Shown: positions 46,707 through 54,735, counted from the stretch's first letter. The stretch: DNA of 64,000 bases from Loktanella sp. 3ANDIMAR09 (GCF_001420005.1 NZ_LJAK01000004.1:269711-333710), one strand, 5' to 3'. Made by a program: numbers and translations. The notes: generated from the letters alone by a model not told the origin.

Positions 46707-48037
46707 GTGCCGCCTCCTGGTCTGGGTGAAATCGTGAATGTCCCGCCGCAGGCGCGTGCTGCGTCGCGGACGATGGACAGACCCAGCCCGGACCCCACCA
46801 CATCGCCCACGTTGTCGCCCCGCGCAAAGCGTCCGGTCAGCGCCGCCGCACCGCCCCCGCCCAGCCCGCGCCCCCGGTCGCAGACCGTGACACAACCGTC
46901 AGGCGTCAATGCGACCTCGATATCCGTGTCGGCGGTTCCGTATTTCAGCGCGTTGTCCAGCAGGTTGCGCAACGCACTTTCCAGCAGCAGACGGTCCGCC
47001 GACAGCGGCACCGGGCCCACGGGCATGTCGAGAACGAATGCCATGTCGCGCATGTCGGCGGTCGGTGCCATCTGGCCCACCAGATCACGCAGCACGACCC
47101 TGAGGTCCAGCGCATCCTGGGTGGGCTGATCACTGCGGTAGATGACGCTTGCGTGGTCCAGCATCTGCCCCGTCGATCGCGCCGCATTGTCCACCGCGCG
47201 GATCACGTTGCGCAGGCTGGCCCGCGTCGCGTCATCCCTCGCCTGCCGCAAGGCCACCTCGGTCTGCATCCGTACCGTGGCCAATGGGGTACGCACATGA
47301 TGGGCGGCTTCGGTGATAAAGGATTCGGTCCGGTCCAGCGCCGACCGCAGCCGCGCGATCAACCCGTTCAGCGCCGCCACCAGCGGCACCAATTCGCGCG
47401 GGACGGCGCGCCTGACGGGGCGCAGGTCCTGCGGTCCGCGTCGCCCCACGGCCAGTGCCAGATCATGCACCGGGGCCAGCACGGACCGCGCCGAAATCAG
47501 CGCCAGCACAGCCGCCAGCGCAAAGATGCCAAGGCCCAACCCCGCCGCCCGGTTCGCCATCTGCGCCGAAATCACCGCCTGCGCGGTGCGCGTCTGGCCC
47601 AGCAGCACCGTCACATCGACCCGGTTGCCATCCACCAGCACCGACCGGCCCACGGCCCCGATCCGCACCTGCGCGTCCTGGTAGGGGACCGTGTAAAACG
47701 CAGGTGTCAGCCCCGGCACAACATCAGGAAGCGGCAGGTCAGGATAGCCGGTGACCGTCTGATCCCCCACCAGGATGCGATAGAAAACCCGGTCTTCGCC
47801 CACAGCCCCCAGCATCGAAAACGCGGCATAGGGGATGTCCACGCTGATCCCGTCGGCACCGCCGCGCAATTCCTCGGCGATGACGACCGTTGCCGTGCCC
47901 AGGACCGAATCCTGCACGGTCTGGATCGCCGCACCCGCCACACCGCGCACCGCCAGATACAGCACCAGCGCCAGCAGGGCCGCCACGCCGATCCCCTGCA
48001 ACAGCAACCGGCGCCGGATCGAGGCGGGCCGCCTCAC
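46676..48037 (-). CDS. tctE: Sensor histidine kinase, TctE-like
   Basis: A 453-residue membrane kinase. Transmembrane segments at about 14-35 and 163-183 enclose a periplasmic sensor domain of about 125 residues (2CSK_N-like). The HisKA motif is EAAHHVRTPLATVRMQ with phosphoacceptor His246 (the usual Glu after it is His), then N box LLDNALKYG, G1 DRGRGLGGGG and G2 GSGLGLSIVRDAARACGG. Gene order beside tctD and opposite tctCBA matches the TctDE systems that control tricarboxylate transport. Coupled by ATGA-type overlap to tctD. Confidence 0.9.
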   Translation of the reverse strand: MRRPASIRRRLLLQGIGVAALLALVLYLAVRGVAGAAIQTVQDSVLGTATVVIAEELRGGADGISVDIPYAAFSMLGAVGEDRVFYRILVGDQTVTGYPDLPLPDVVPGLTPAFYTVPYQDAQVRIGAVGRSVLVDGNRVDVTVLLGQTRTAQAVISAQMANRAAGLGLGIFALAAVLALISARSVLAPVHDLALAVGRRGPQDLRPVRRAVPRELVPLVAALNGLIARLRSALDRTESFITEAAHHVRTPLATVRMQTEVALRQARDDATRASLRNVIRAVDNAARSTGQMLDHASVIYRSDQPTQDALDLRVVLRDLVGQMAPTADMRDMAFVLDMPVGPVPLSADRLLLESALRNLLDNALKYGTADTDIEVALTPDGCVTVCDRGRGLGGGGAAALTGRFARGDNVGDVVGSGLGLSIVRDAARACGGTFTISPRPGGGTCATLHLPLR

Positions 48038-48699
48038 CCTTGGGTCAACCGGTAGCCGACACCGCGCACCGTCTCGATCCGCGCTGCAGAACCCGATAGC
48101 TTCTTGCGCAAGCGCCCCACATAAACCTCGATCGCGTTGTCACTGACGGCCTCGGAGGCGGACAAGAGCCTGTCATGCAGATGTCCCTTGGAGAAAATGC
48201 GCCCGGGCCCCGCCATCAGGATTTCCAGCAGCCGCAGTTCGCGGTTGCGCAAGTCGCGCACGTCGCCCCCCACCGCCACGGTCCCACCCAGCGGGTCGAA
48301 CACCAGATCGGCGTAGGTCACCTGTGTCTGCGCCGTTCCACCACGCCTGCGCAAAACCGCCCGCACGCGTGCCTCCAGTTCGGCGAAATCGAACGGCTTG
48401 GTCACATAATCGTCCGCGCCCGTGTCCAGCAGCGCCACGCGGTCGCTGACGCCCGCACGCGCCGTCATCACGATCACCGGCGTATCGCGCGGCACACGCC
48501 TGTGCGCGGCCAGAAAATCGCGCCCGTCACCATCGGGCAGCATGATATCCAGCAGGATCAGGTCATAGCTGGACACCGCCAGATGCGCCTCTGCGTCCGC
48601 CAGACTGCGCGCCCAGTCCACGCCGTGTCCGTCCAGCGTCAACCGATCCAGCACGGCCTGCCCCAGATCGGGCGTGTCTTCTACCAGCAAAAACCGCAA
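48034..48699 (-). CDS. tctD: Response regulator, TctD-like (OmpR family)
   Basis: A 221-residue regulator with a REC domain (acidic pair ED at 7-8, phosphoacceptor Asp51 in LLDIMLPDGDG, Lys in YVTKPF) and an OmpR winged helix (LRNRELRLLEILMAGPGRIFSK, NAIEVYVGRLRKKLS, TVRGVGYRL). The best start is a TTG at 48699, with AAAGGGA six bases upstream and MRFLLVEDTPD-like beginning; no ATG gives a sensible N-terminus. It likely activates or represses tctCBA, whose operon starts 122 bases away in the other direction. Confidence 0.92.
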   Translation of the reverse strand: MRFLLVEDTPDLGQAVLDRLTLDGHGVDWARSLADAEAHLAVSSYDLILLDIMLPDGDGRDFLAAHRRVPRDTPVIVMTARAGVSDRVALLDTGADDYVTKPFDFAELEARVRAVLRRRGGTAQTQVTYADLVFDPLGGTVAVGGDVRDLRNRELRLLEILMAGPGRIFSKGHLHDRLLSASEAVSDNAIEVYVGRLRKKLSGSAARIETVRGVGYRLTQG

Positions 48700-48771
48700 A
48701 AAGAATCCCTTTCTCTCGCACCGTGACAGGTTAGCGTCAGCTTGGGCGCAAACAAACCAGCCCTGCAAGGG

Positions 48772-48792
48772 TGTGCTGCGGGAGACAGCACA
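48772..48792. promoter_or_regulatory. Inverted repeat in the tctD-tctC intergenic region
   Basis: TGTGCTG, seven-base spacer CGGGAGA, CAGCACA: perfect seven-pair inverted repeat 30 bases upstream of the tctC ATG. It is either a binding site for the TctD dimer or a hairpin in the tctC leader; the sequence does not decide. Confidence 0.4.
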
Positions 48793-48821
48793 TTCTCAAG
48801 CGACATAATGGGAGGAATACC

Positions 48822-49787
48822 ATGTCAAAGACTCTGTTGCGCGCGCTGTCCAGCGCCGCTGTTCTGGCTGTCACGGCCACATCCGCATTCGCCGTTGAAT
48901 GCATCGCACCCGCCAACCCCGGCGGTGGCTGGGACTTTACCTGCCGTCAGGTGGGCAAGATCATGTATGACATCGGTCAGGTTGCCGATCCCGTGCAGGT
49001 CACCAACCTTGCCGGTGCCGGTGGCGGTCTGGCCTTTTCCACCGTGGTCAACGAACGCAATAGCGATCCTGACCTGATGGTTGCCGCCTCCAGCGCGACA
49101 ACGACCCGTCTGGCACAGAACGCCTTTGGCGGTGCAACCGCCGATCAGGTGCGTTTCGTGGGTGCAATCGGTGCTGATCCGGGCGTCATCGTCGTGGCAG
49201 CCGACAGCCCCTATCAGTCGTTGGGCGAACTGGTTGACGCGATCAAGGCCGATCCCGGTTCGGTCGCCTTTGCAGGCGGTTCGGCCGTCGGCGGTTTCGA
49301 CCACCTCAAGCCGCTTCAGGTGCTCAAGGCCGCTGGCTTTGATGATATCACCAAGGTGCGCTATATCGGCGTTGACGGTGGTGCCGATGCGATCACCCAG
49401 ACCGTCGGTGGCTTTACCCAGGCCATGACCGGCGACATGTCCGAAATCGTGGGCTTTATCCCCACCGGCGACATCCGCGTCCTGGCCGTGATGACCGACG
49501 AACGCGTCCCCGGCTTTGAGGATATTCCCACCGCCAAGGAACAGGGTTTCGACGTGCGCGCAGTGAACTGGCGCGGCATGTATGTGCCAAAGGACATCAG
49601 CGACGCGCGGTTCCAGGAATGGGCGGGCATGTTGCAGGCGGTGGCTGATTCCGCCGAATGGCAGCAGGCCATGGCCGACAACGGACTGGCACCGTTCACG
49701 CTGGTTGGTGACGAATTCCAGGCATGGGTTGACGGTGTCGTTGCCGAAACCGAGGCCCTGTCCCGCGAAATCGGTGTGATCCAGTAA
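48822..49787 (+). CDS. tctC: Tripartite tricarboxylate transporter, periplasmic binding protein
   Basis: The 321-residue protein has a signal peptide (cleavage after SAFA, residue 24) and the TctC fold: ECIAPANPGGGWDFTCRQ at the start of the mature chain, the binding loop GGSAVGGFDHL, VRYIGVDGGADAITQTVGG, and DVRAVNWRGMYVPKD. It captures a carboxylate in the periplasm. ATG 48822 has GGGAGG upstream. It opens the tctCBA / AtuA / DUF4387 operon. Confidence 0.95.
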   Translation: MSKTLLRALSSAAVLAVTATSAFAVECIAPANPGGGWDFTCRQVGKIMYDIGQVADPVQVTNLAGAGGGLAFSTVVNERNSDPDLMVAASSATTTRLAQNAFGGATADQVRFVGAIGADPGVIVVAADSPYQSLGELVDAIKADPGSVAFAGGSAVGGFDHLKPLQVLKAAGFDDITKVRYIGVDGGADAITQTVGGFTQAMTGDMSEIVGFIPTGDIRVLAVMTDERVPGFEDIPTAKEQGFDVRAVNWRGMYVPKDISDARFQEWAGMLQAVADSAEWQQAMADNGLAPFTLVGDEFQAWVDGVVAETEALSREIGVIQ

Positions 49788-49788
49788 C

Positions 49789-50232
49789 ATGACACGCCCA
49801 TCAGACCGCATCTTTGGTCTGGTCGTGATCCTGGCGGCGCTCGCGTATATCGCGAGCGCCCTCCAGGTGCAGGCCAGTTTCCTGTCTGACCCCGTGGGTC
49901 CAAAGGCCTTTCCGATTGCTGTCGGGATCGTCGCCATCCTCTGCGCCGTCACCATGATCGCGCGCCCTGACGCAGAACCCGAATGGCCCGCCCTGCGCAG
50001 CACCCTGGCGATCGGCATCGCGATCGTCGTGCTGGTGATCTACGCCTATGCGCTCAAGCCGCTTGGCTTCTTGATCCCGACGGCCGTGGTCGCCGCGATC
50101 CTCAGCTACCAGATTTCCCCCAGCCCCAAGGTGTCGGTTCTGTCAGGCATCGGCCTGTCCATCGGCCTGTTCGTGCTGTTCCGTTTCGTGCTGGGCCTCA
50201 GCCTGTTCGGCTTTCCGCGAGGGTGGTTCTGA
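49789..50232 (+). CDS. tctB: Tripartite tricarboxylate transporter, small membrane subunit
   Basis: A 147-residue inner membrane protein with four hydrophobic segments (about 8-28, 43-60, 75-93 and 100-140) and the typical opening RIFGLVVILAALAYIASA...QASFLSDPVGPKAFP. It starts one base after the tctC stop and its own stop overlaps the tctA start (TGATG). Confidence 0.92.
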   Translation: MTRPSDRIFGLVVILAALAYIASALQVQASFLSDPVGPKAFPIAVGIVAILCAVTMIARPDAEPEWPALRSTLAIGIAIVVLVIYAYALKPLGFLIPTAVVAAILSYQISPSPKVSVLSGIGLSIGLFVLFRFVLGLSLFGFPRGWF

Positions 50233-51743
50233 TGGCTGATCTTCTTGCAAACCTGTCGCTGGGCTTTGGCATCGCGCTGTCGCCCTATACGCTGCTGCTG
50301 GCCATCATCGGCTGTTTCATCGGCACCATCGTCGGCGCGCTGCCGGGTCTTGGGCCTGCAAACGGCGTCGCAATCATGATCCCGATCACCTTTTCCATGG
50401 GTCTGGACGCCACCGGCGCGCTGATCCTGCTGACGGCGATCTACTACGGCGCGATGTACGGCGGGCGTATCAGCTCGATCCTGCTGAACATTCCCGGCGA
50501 TGAACCCGCGATGATGACCACGCTGGACGGCTACCCGATGGCCAAGGCTGGCCGCGCGGGTGACGCGCTGGTGATTTCCGGTTTCGCCTCTTTTGTCGGT
50601 GCGTTCCTGGCCACGCTTGGCCTCGCGATTCTCGCTCCGGCGCTCAGCCGCATCGCCTATGAATTCGGCCCTGCCGAATACTTTGCCCTATACCTGCTGG
50701 CGTTTTGCACGCTGGGCGGCATCGCGTCCAACAACCAGGCCAAGGCGGCACTTGCCTCTTGTCTGGGCATCGGCATCGCGATGATCGGCCTTGATCCGAA
50801 CTCTGGCCTGCCGCGCATGACGGGCGGCAACCTGCACCTGTATGACGGCATCGACTTTCTCGTGGCCATCGTCGGCCTGTTCGCCGTGTCCGAAGTGTTC
50901 TTTTTCATCGAGAGCAAGGGCAAGAGCGGTGCCGCGGGCATCAAGCTGCGCGGCCGCGTCACGGTCCCATGGGCTGAGATCTGGACCACCCGCTGGACCA
51001 TGATCCGCTGTTCTGTCGTGGGCTTTATCGCGGGTGTCCTGCCCGGCGCGGGGGCCTCACTCGGCAGCTTCATGACCTACATGATGGAGAAAAGCATCGC
51101 CGGCGAAAAAGGCAAATTCGGAACAGGCGTCGCCAAGGGCATCGCCGCACCAGAGGTCGGCAACAACGCCGCCGCCGGTGGCGCGCTCGTGCCGATGCTG
51201 ACGCTGGGCGTGCCCGGGTCCGGCACCACCGCCGTGTTGCTGGCCGTGCTGGTCACGCTGAACATCACACCCGGTCCGACGCTGTTCGTCGAACGCCCCG
51301 ACGTGGTCTGGTCACTGATTGCATCCCTGCTGATCGCAAACTTCGTCCTGCTCGCCATGAACGTGCCGATGGTCAAGGTCTTCGTCAAAGTGCTCGAAGT
51401 GCCCCCCGCCATCCTCATGCCGGGCGTCACCATGGTCAGCTTTGTCGGTATCTACTCGCTGACGGGCAGCTATTTCGACCTGCTGCTGGTCGTGCTGTTC
51501 GGTGTGCTGGGCTACGTCTTGCGCAAACTTGACATCCCCACCGTGCCGGTCATCCTCGGCATCCTGCTGGGATCAAAGATGGAAAAGCAATTGCGCGATG
51601 CCATGGTGCTGTCTGACGGCGACTGGACCTATCTGTTCTCGTCCACGATCTCGAGCGTGCTGATCGTGGCGGCCATCGTGGGGTTCATTCTGCCGATCTT
51701 CTTGCGGGGGCGGATTCGCAAACCGCAGCGCGTCAGTGACTAG
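50232..51743 (+). CDS. tctA: Tripartite tricarboxylate transporter, large membrane subunit
   Basis: The 503-residue protein has about twelve hydrophobic segments and the two conserved TctA signatures: GALPGLGPANGVAIMIPITF and the second-repeat counterpart GVLPGAGASLGSFMTYMMEK, plus ALVPMLTLGVPGSGTTAVLL. It is the ion-driven pore. Stop lies eight bases inside the next gene, indicating tight translational coupling with the AtuA-like gene. Confidence 0.95.
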   Translation: MADLLANLSLGFGIALSPYTLLLAIIGCFIGTIVGALPGLGPANGVAIMIPITFSMGLDATGALILLTAIYYGAMYGGRISSILLNIPGDEPAMMTTLDGYPMAKAGRAGDALVISGFASFVGAFLATLGLAILAPALSRIAYEFGPAEYFALYLLAFCTLGGIASNNQAKAALASCLGIGIAMIGLDPNSGLPRMTGGNLHLYDGIDFLVAIVGLFAVSEVFFFIESKGKSGAAGIKLRGRVTVPWAEIWTTRWTMIRCSVVGFIAGVLPGAGASLGSFMTYMMEKSIAGEKGKFGTGVAKGIAAPEVGNNAAAGGALVPMLTLGVPGSGTTAVLLAVLVTLNITPGPTLFVERPDVVWSLIASLLIANFVLLAMNVPMVKVFVKVLEVPPAILMPGVTMVSFVGIYSLTGSYFDLLLVVLFGVLGYVLRKLDIPTVPVILGILLGSKMEKQLRDAMVLSDGDWTYLFSSTISSVLIVAAIVGFILPIFLRGRIRKPQRVSD

Positions 51744-53067
51744 GATCCTGATCCCCTCCGGGGCCCTCGGGCTTGGATACGATCAGATTGCACTTGATCG
51801 GGGCGTCGCCGCACGCCCCGATCTCATTGCCATCGACGGCGGATCGACCGACAGCGGCCCCAGCTATCTGGGCCGCGGCCTGTCCAAATACACCCGCGCC
51901 GGGACCAAGGCGGAATGGGCCGGCCTGATCCGCGCCCGCCAGGCCGCCGGTTGCCCGCTGGTCATCGGCACCGCAGGCACCTGCGGCACCGACAGCACCG
52001 TCGACTGGCTGGTCGACATCACCCACGAAATTCTGACCGAAGAAGGCCTGACCGCAAAAATCGCCACGCTGAAATGCGAACAGGACCCGGCACAGATCGC
52101 AAGAGCCGCGCTGACCGCCCTGCCCGGCGCTCCGGATGTTGACCCGGACACCATCGCAAGTTGCACGCATATCGTGGCGCTGGCCGGGGCCGAACAGATC
52201 ATGGCCGCCCTCGACACAGGTGCCGACATCATCATCGCGGGCCGCACCACCGACACGGCGATCATCGCGGCCCTGCCCTTGCAGCGTGGCGATCACGCGG
52301 GTGCTGTCTGGCACGGGGCCAAGGTCGGCGAATGCGGCGCACTATGTGCCACCAACCCGCAATCGGGCGTCCTGCTTCTGGACACTGATGCAACCGGTTT
52401 TACGGTCACGCCACTTGCCGACGGTGCGCGCGCCACGCCGCACACCGTGTCGGCCCATATGCTGTATGAAAACTCCGACCCGTTCATCCTGCACGAGCCG
52501 GGCGGTTATCTTGACGTGACCGACGCGACCTACACGGCCCTTGATGACAGGTCCGTCCGTGTGACAGGTGCCGAATGGCACATAGCCGACGCCTATACGG
52601 TCAAGCTGGAGGGCGCGCGCATCGCAGGCTACCAGACCGTGGCCCTCGTCACGATCCGCGACCCGCATTACGTCGCCAATGCCGCGGCATGGTGCGACGA
52701 CATCCTGCAAAAACACGCAGCCAAGGTCACCGCCCGCATGGGACCGCAGGACTACGATTGCCAGCTGCGCATCATCGGCCAGACCGCGACCCTCGGGGCA
52801 CTGGATCACAGCCCCGCACCGGCGTCAGAGGTCGGCGTGCTGGCCATCGTCACCGCCGCCGATCAGGCCACAGCCCATGACATCGCCAAATTGCTGAACC
52901 CCTACCTGCTGCACCATCCCCTGACCCGGGACGAGGAACAGCCGACCTTCGCTTTCCCCTTTTCGCCACCCGAAATCGACAAGGGTGCCGCCTATGCCTT
53001 TGTGCTGCATCACGTCATGACGCTCAGGGACCCGATGGATGCCTTCAGGCTGGAGGTGCTCGCGTGA
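51736..53067 (+). CDS. AtuA-family protein (DUF1446), probable carboxylate-processing enzyme
   Basis: A 443-residue soluble protein of the acyclic-terpene-utilisation AtuA family (GYDQIALDRGVAARPDLIAIDGGSTDSGP near the N-terminus; ADIIIAGRTTDTAIIAALPL; MLYENSDPFILHEPGG). In Pseudomonas, AtuA is needed for citronellol use, but the reaction is not established to my knowledge. GTG start overlaps tctA by eight bases. Downstream DUF4387 overlaps it (GTGA). The arrangement suggests AtuA and DUF4387 form one enzyme acting on the imported substrate. Confidence 0.9.
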   Translation: MTRILIPSGALGLGYDQIALDRGVAARPDLIAIDGGSTDSGPSYLGRGLSKYTRAGTKAEWAGLIRARQAAGCPLVIGTAGTCGTDSTVDWLVDITHEILTEEGLTAKIATLKCEQDPAQIARAALTALPGAPDVDPDTIASCTHIVALAGAEQIMAALDTGADIIIAGRTTDTAIIAALPLQRGDHAGAVWHGAKVGECGALCATNPQSGVLLLDTDATGFTVTPLADGARATPHTVSAHMLYENSDPFILHEPGGYLDVTDATYTALDDRSVRVTGAEWHIADAYTVKLEGARIAGYQTVALVTIRDPHYVANAAAWCDDILQKHAAKVTARMGPQDYDCQLRIIGQTATLGALDHSPAPASEVGVLAIVTAADQATAHDIAKLLNPYLLHHPLTRDEEQPTFAFPFSPPEIDKGAAYAFVLHHVMTLRDPMDAFRLEVLA

Positions 53068-53363
53068 TCGTCCGTGACGTGGTGACCAAGGTCCGGTCCA
53101 AGAACGCAGGTCCCTTCTGGCTGACCATCGACATTTTCTGCGGCACGCCCGATGCTTTTGCCCGCATCCGCGACGGGTTGTCCACGGACCGGGTGGCCAC
53201 AGCCCTCGCCACCGATCCGGCCACCATCAAACGCTTTGATATCGCGCCGCTTCACGTCGTGAAATTCTCGCTGCCCCGCCCCACGGTCCAGGGCGCGCTG
53301 GACGACCGCGACATGCACGGCGCAGGCTGGGCCCCGCTCATCGCGGAACTCGATCTGAACTGA
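53064..53363 (+). CDS. DUF4387-family protein
   Basis: A 99-residue protein containing RSKNAGPFWLTIDIFC and FDIAPLHVVKFSLPRPTVQGALDDRDMHGAGW, the DUF4387 signature as I know it. This family is usually encoded directly after an AtuA-family gene, as here (GTG start overlaps the stop of the upstream gene), so a small subunit role is a fair inference. Last gene of the rightward tct operon; the leftward tRNA gene follows 13 bases later. Confidence 0.88.
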   Translation: MIVRDVVTKVRSKNAGPFWLTIDIFCGTPDAFARIRDGLSTDRVATALATDPATIKRFDIAPLHVVKFSLPRPTVQGALDDRDMHGAGWAPLIAELDLN

Positions 53364-53375
53364 ATGGGGGGGGGA

Positions 53376-53452
53376 TGGTACCACGTCCTGGTCTCGAACC
53401 AGGGACCTCTTGATCCACAATCAAGCGCTCTAACCAACTGAGCTAACGCGGC
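53376..53452 (-). tRNA. tRNA-His (GTG anticodon)
   Basis: Read leftward, the 77-base gene folds as a cloverleaf: acceptor GCCGCGT paired with ACGTGGT (two G-U pairs), D arm TAGCTCAGTTGGTTAGAGC, anticodon arm CTTGATT GTG GATCAAG, T arm CCTGGTTCGAGACCAGG, and an encoded 3' ACCA. The discriminator is A and position -1 is T, in line with the alphaproteobacterial tRNA-His type that lacks G-1. Confidence 0.97.
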
Positions 53453-53535
53453 ACTGCGGGCGATTTACCGCCCCGCGAACCTGATTGCAAGTCCCGAAAA
53501 CCTCGCCTAAACCCGTTCCAACCAAGGAGGCATCG

Positions 53536-53727
53536 ATGGGTATCAACGACGAACGCGACGTCGAGGCGAACATGCAGATCGGCCCGACCGAACTGGGGAT
53601 GGTCCGCCTGTTCGTCAGCGCAGGCAACACCGAAATCCCGATGGATTTCGACCCCGAAGAAGCCGAGGAAATCGCCGAGGAAATCCGCGCCGCAGCCGCA
53701 GCCGCCCGCGCCGTCAAACCGCGCTGA
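53536..53727 (+). CDS. Small acidic protein, DUF6324 type
   Basis: A 63-residue protein with the sequence pattern MGINDERDVEANMQIGPTE followed by VSAGNTEIPMDFDPEEAEEIAEEIRAAAAAARA, a strand-rich front and an amphipathic acidic helix. It matches what I know as DUF6324, common in Rhodobacteraceae. AAGGAGG lies five bases before the ATG. Function unknown. Confidence 0.85.
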   Translation: MGINDERDVEANMQIGPTELGMVRLFVSAGNTEIPMDFDPEEAEEIAEEIRAAAAAARAVKPR

Positions 53728-53790
53728 GGGTGGTCAGGCGCGTCGCTGTCGCCTGACCGGAACCAGTTCGAGCGCGAAACGCCCGTACCT

Positions 53791-53829
53791 TCTTCTGGTC
53801 AAAAATATCCGCCCCGCCGGCGAGGCGCC
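53791..53829. repeat. Dispersed intergenic element, variant copy 4
   Basis: TCTTCTGGTC AAAAATATCC GCCCCGCCGGCGAGGCG resembles the ATCATCTTGC-NNN-ATACTCCCGCCGGAGGC core seen at three other places, with changed bases but the same order of blocks. It lies between the DUF6324 and mmcB genes. Confidence 0.55.
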
Positions 53830-53868
53830 CCGCAACCTCAATCCGCGAGACGCATCCCGACCGGGAAC

Positions 53869-54345
53869 CTACGCCGCCCCGAACCCGCTGACAAACCCCG
53901 GATCACGCGCGGCCTGCGCGCGCATGGCGGCGTGGCGCGCGAATTTCTGCACCATCACCTTGCGTCGCGCCGGGGCCAGCCGCGTCTCTAGCCCCATGCG
54001 CACGATCTCCGCGTCATAGCCGTCGGCGATGATCAGCCCCGTGTCGTCAGGCAACAGGTCCGTATCGAAATCAGGCCCGACCGCCCAGAAAAACCGGTCG
54101 CACCAGTCCAGATAGCCCTGCCATTTGCCATCGGACATGAAATCGGCACGACTCGATTTGCATTCCACGATCCAGATTTCGCCCTTGGGGCCCAATGCCA
54201 TCACATCGACCCGCAGACCGGATGTCGGCACCAGTTCCTCGACGGTGACAAAATCATGACTGCGCATGTGCCGCGACACACCACGCGCCAAAACCTGCCC
54301 CGGCATGAGGGCGGATGCGCTTTGAGAGAAGACATCTTCAGGCAT
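53869..54345 (-). CDS. mmcB: MmcB-family DNA repair protein
   Basis: A 158-residue protein with a PD-(D/E)XK-like core: RVDVMALGPKGEIWIVECKSSRADF supplies D, E and K, then DGKWQGYLDWCDRFFWAV. MmcB belongs to the alphaproteobacterial DNA-damage response set described in Caulobacter. Here it stands alone; the next 480 bases upstream hold no protein gene. Confidence 0.92.
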   Translation of the reverse strand: MPEDVFSQSASALMPGQVLARGVSRHMRSHDFVTVEELVPTSGLRVDVMALGPKGEIWIVECKSSRADFMSDGKWQGYLDWCDRFFWAVGPDFDTDLLPDDTGLIIADGYDAEIVRMGLETRLAPARRKVMVQKFARHAAMRAQAARDPGFVSGFGAA

Positions 54346-54445
54346 GCACCGTATATGAACAAAAGGTAAACATCGGTCAACCCGCGACCGATTTTCGCAG
54401 CATCCCCCCTTGCCGCACCCCCTGCCCCATCATAGCTAAGGATCA

Positions 54446-54609
54446 GGCGGGTTTCTGCTCTTCCCGTGCGCATGGGGGCTACATTCCAGTGGCCTTAAGC
54501 AAATCCGAGGGCGCTGGCTCTGTTCGGACCCTGGTCCGGTTAACCGGTGCCCACCTGTACATACAGGTCCTCGGGAATAAGCCCTCGCACGGTCGCTGCG
54601 GTTCCCGCC
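54446..54609 (+). ncRNA. ssrS: Candidate 6S RNA (ssrS), rod-like structured RNA
   Basis: The 164-base stretch folds as a long rod with paired ends: GGCGGG (54446-54451) with CCCGCC (54604-54609), CCGTGCG (54464-54470) with CGCACGG (54586-54592), GGGGC (54475-54479) with GCCCT (54581-54585), ATTCC (54483-54487) with GGAAT (54574-54578), and CCGAGG (54505-54510) with CCTCGG (54569-54574; the last pair competes). Inside are an ACCTGTA/TACAGGT hairpin and an apical CCGG TTAA CCGG. Length, closing stem and large central bubble fit 6S RNA, which inhibits sigma-70 holoenzyme. The strand is inferred from similarity to remembered alphaproteobacterial sequences and could be wrong. Confidence 0.55.
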
Positions 54610-54632
54610 ACAAAAGCCCCGGCTTTTGTGGC
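54607..54632. repeat. Perfect 12-bp inverted repeat after the 6S candidate
   Basis: GCCACAAAAGCC, loop CC, GGCTTTTGTGGC. It overlaps the last three bases of the candidate RNA closing stem and is followed by a second hairpin TGCGCAA/TTGCGCA (54636-54656). There is no T run, so termination is uncertain. Confidence 0.55.
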
Positions 54633-54667
54633 GCGTGCGCAAAGCCGTCTTGCGCAGCAAGATCGGC

Positions 54668-54735
54668 AGCGGCACCAACCCGATACCTGTGACCGTCACC
54701 GGAAGCGGCACTCACCCGATCCCCGTCACCCATCA
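54668..54735. repeat. Imperfect direct repeat, period 36
   Basis: AGCGGCACCAACCCGAT at 54668 recurs as AGCGGCACTCACCCGAT at 54704, each followed by a CCGTCACC-type end. It sits in the stretch before nusB where no gene was recognised. Confidence 0.45.

Noticed and set aside
49983..50231. Longer tctA starting inside tctB
   Set aside because: The upstream part is a shifted frame of tctB; ATG 50232 overlaps the tctB stop (TGATG) and begins the normal TctA N-terminus.
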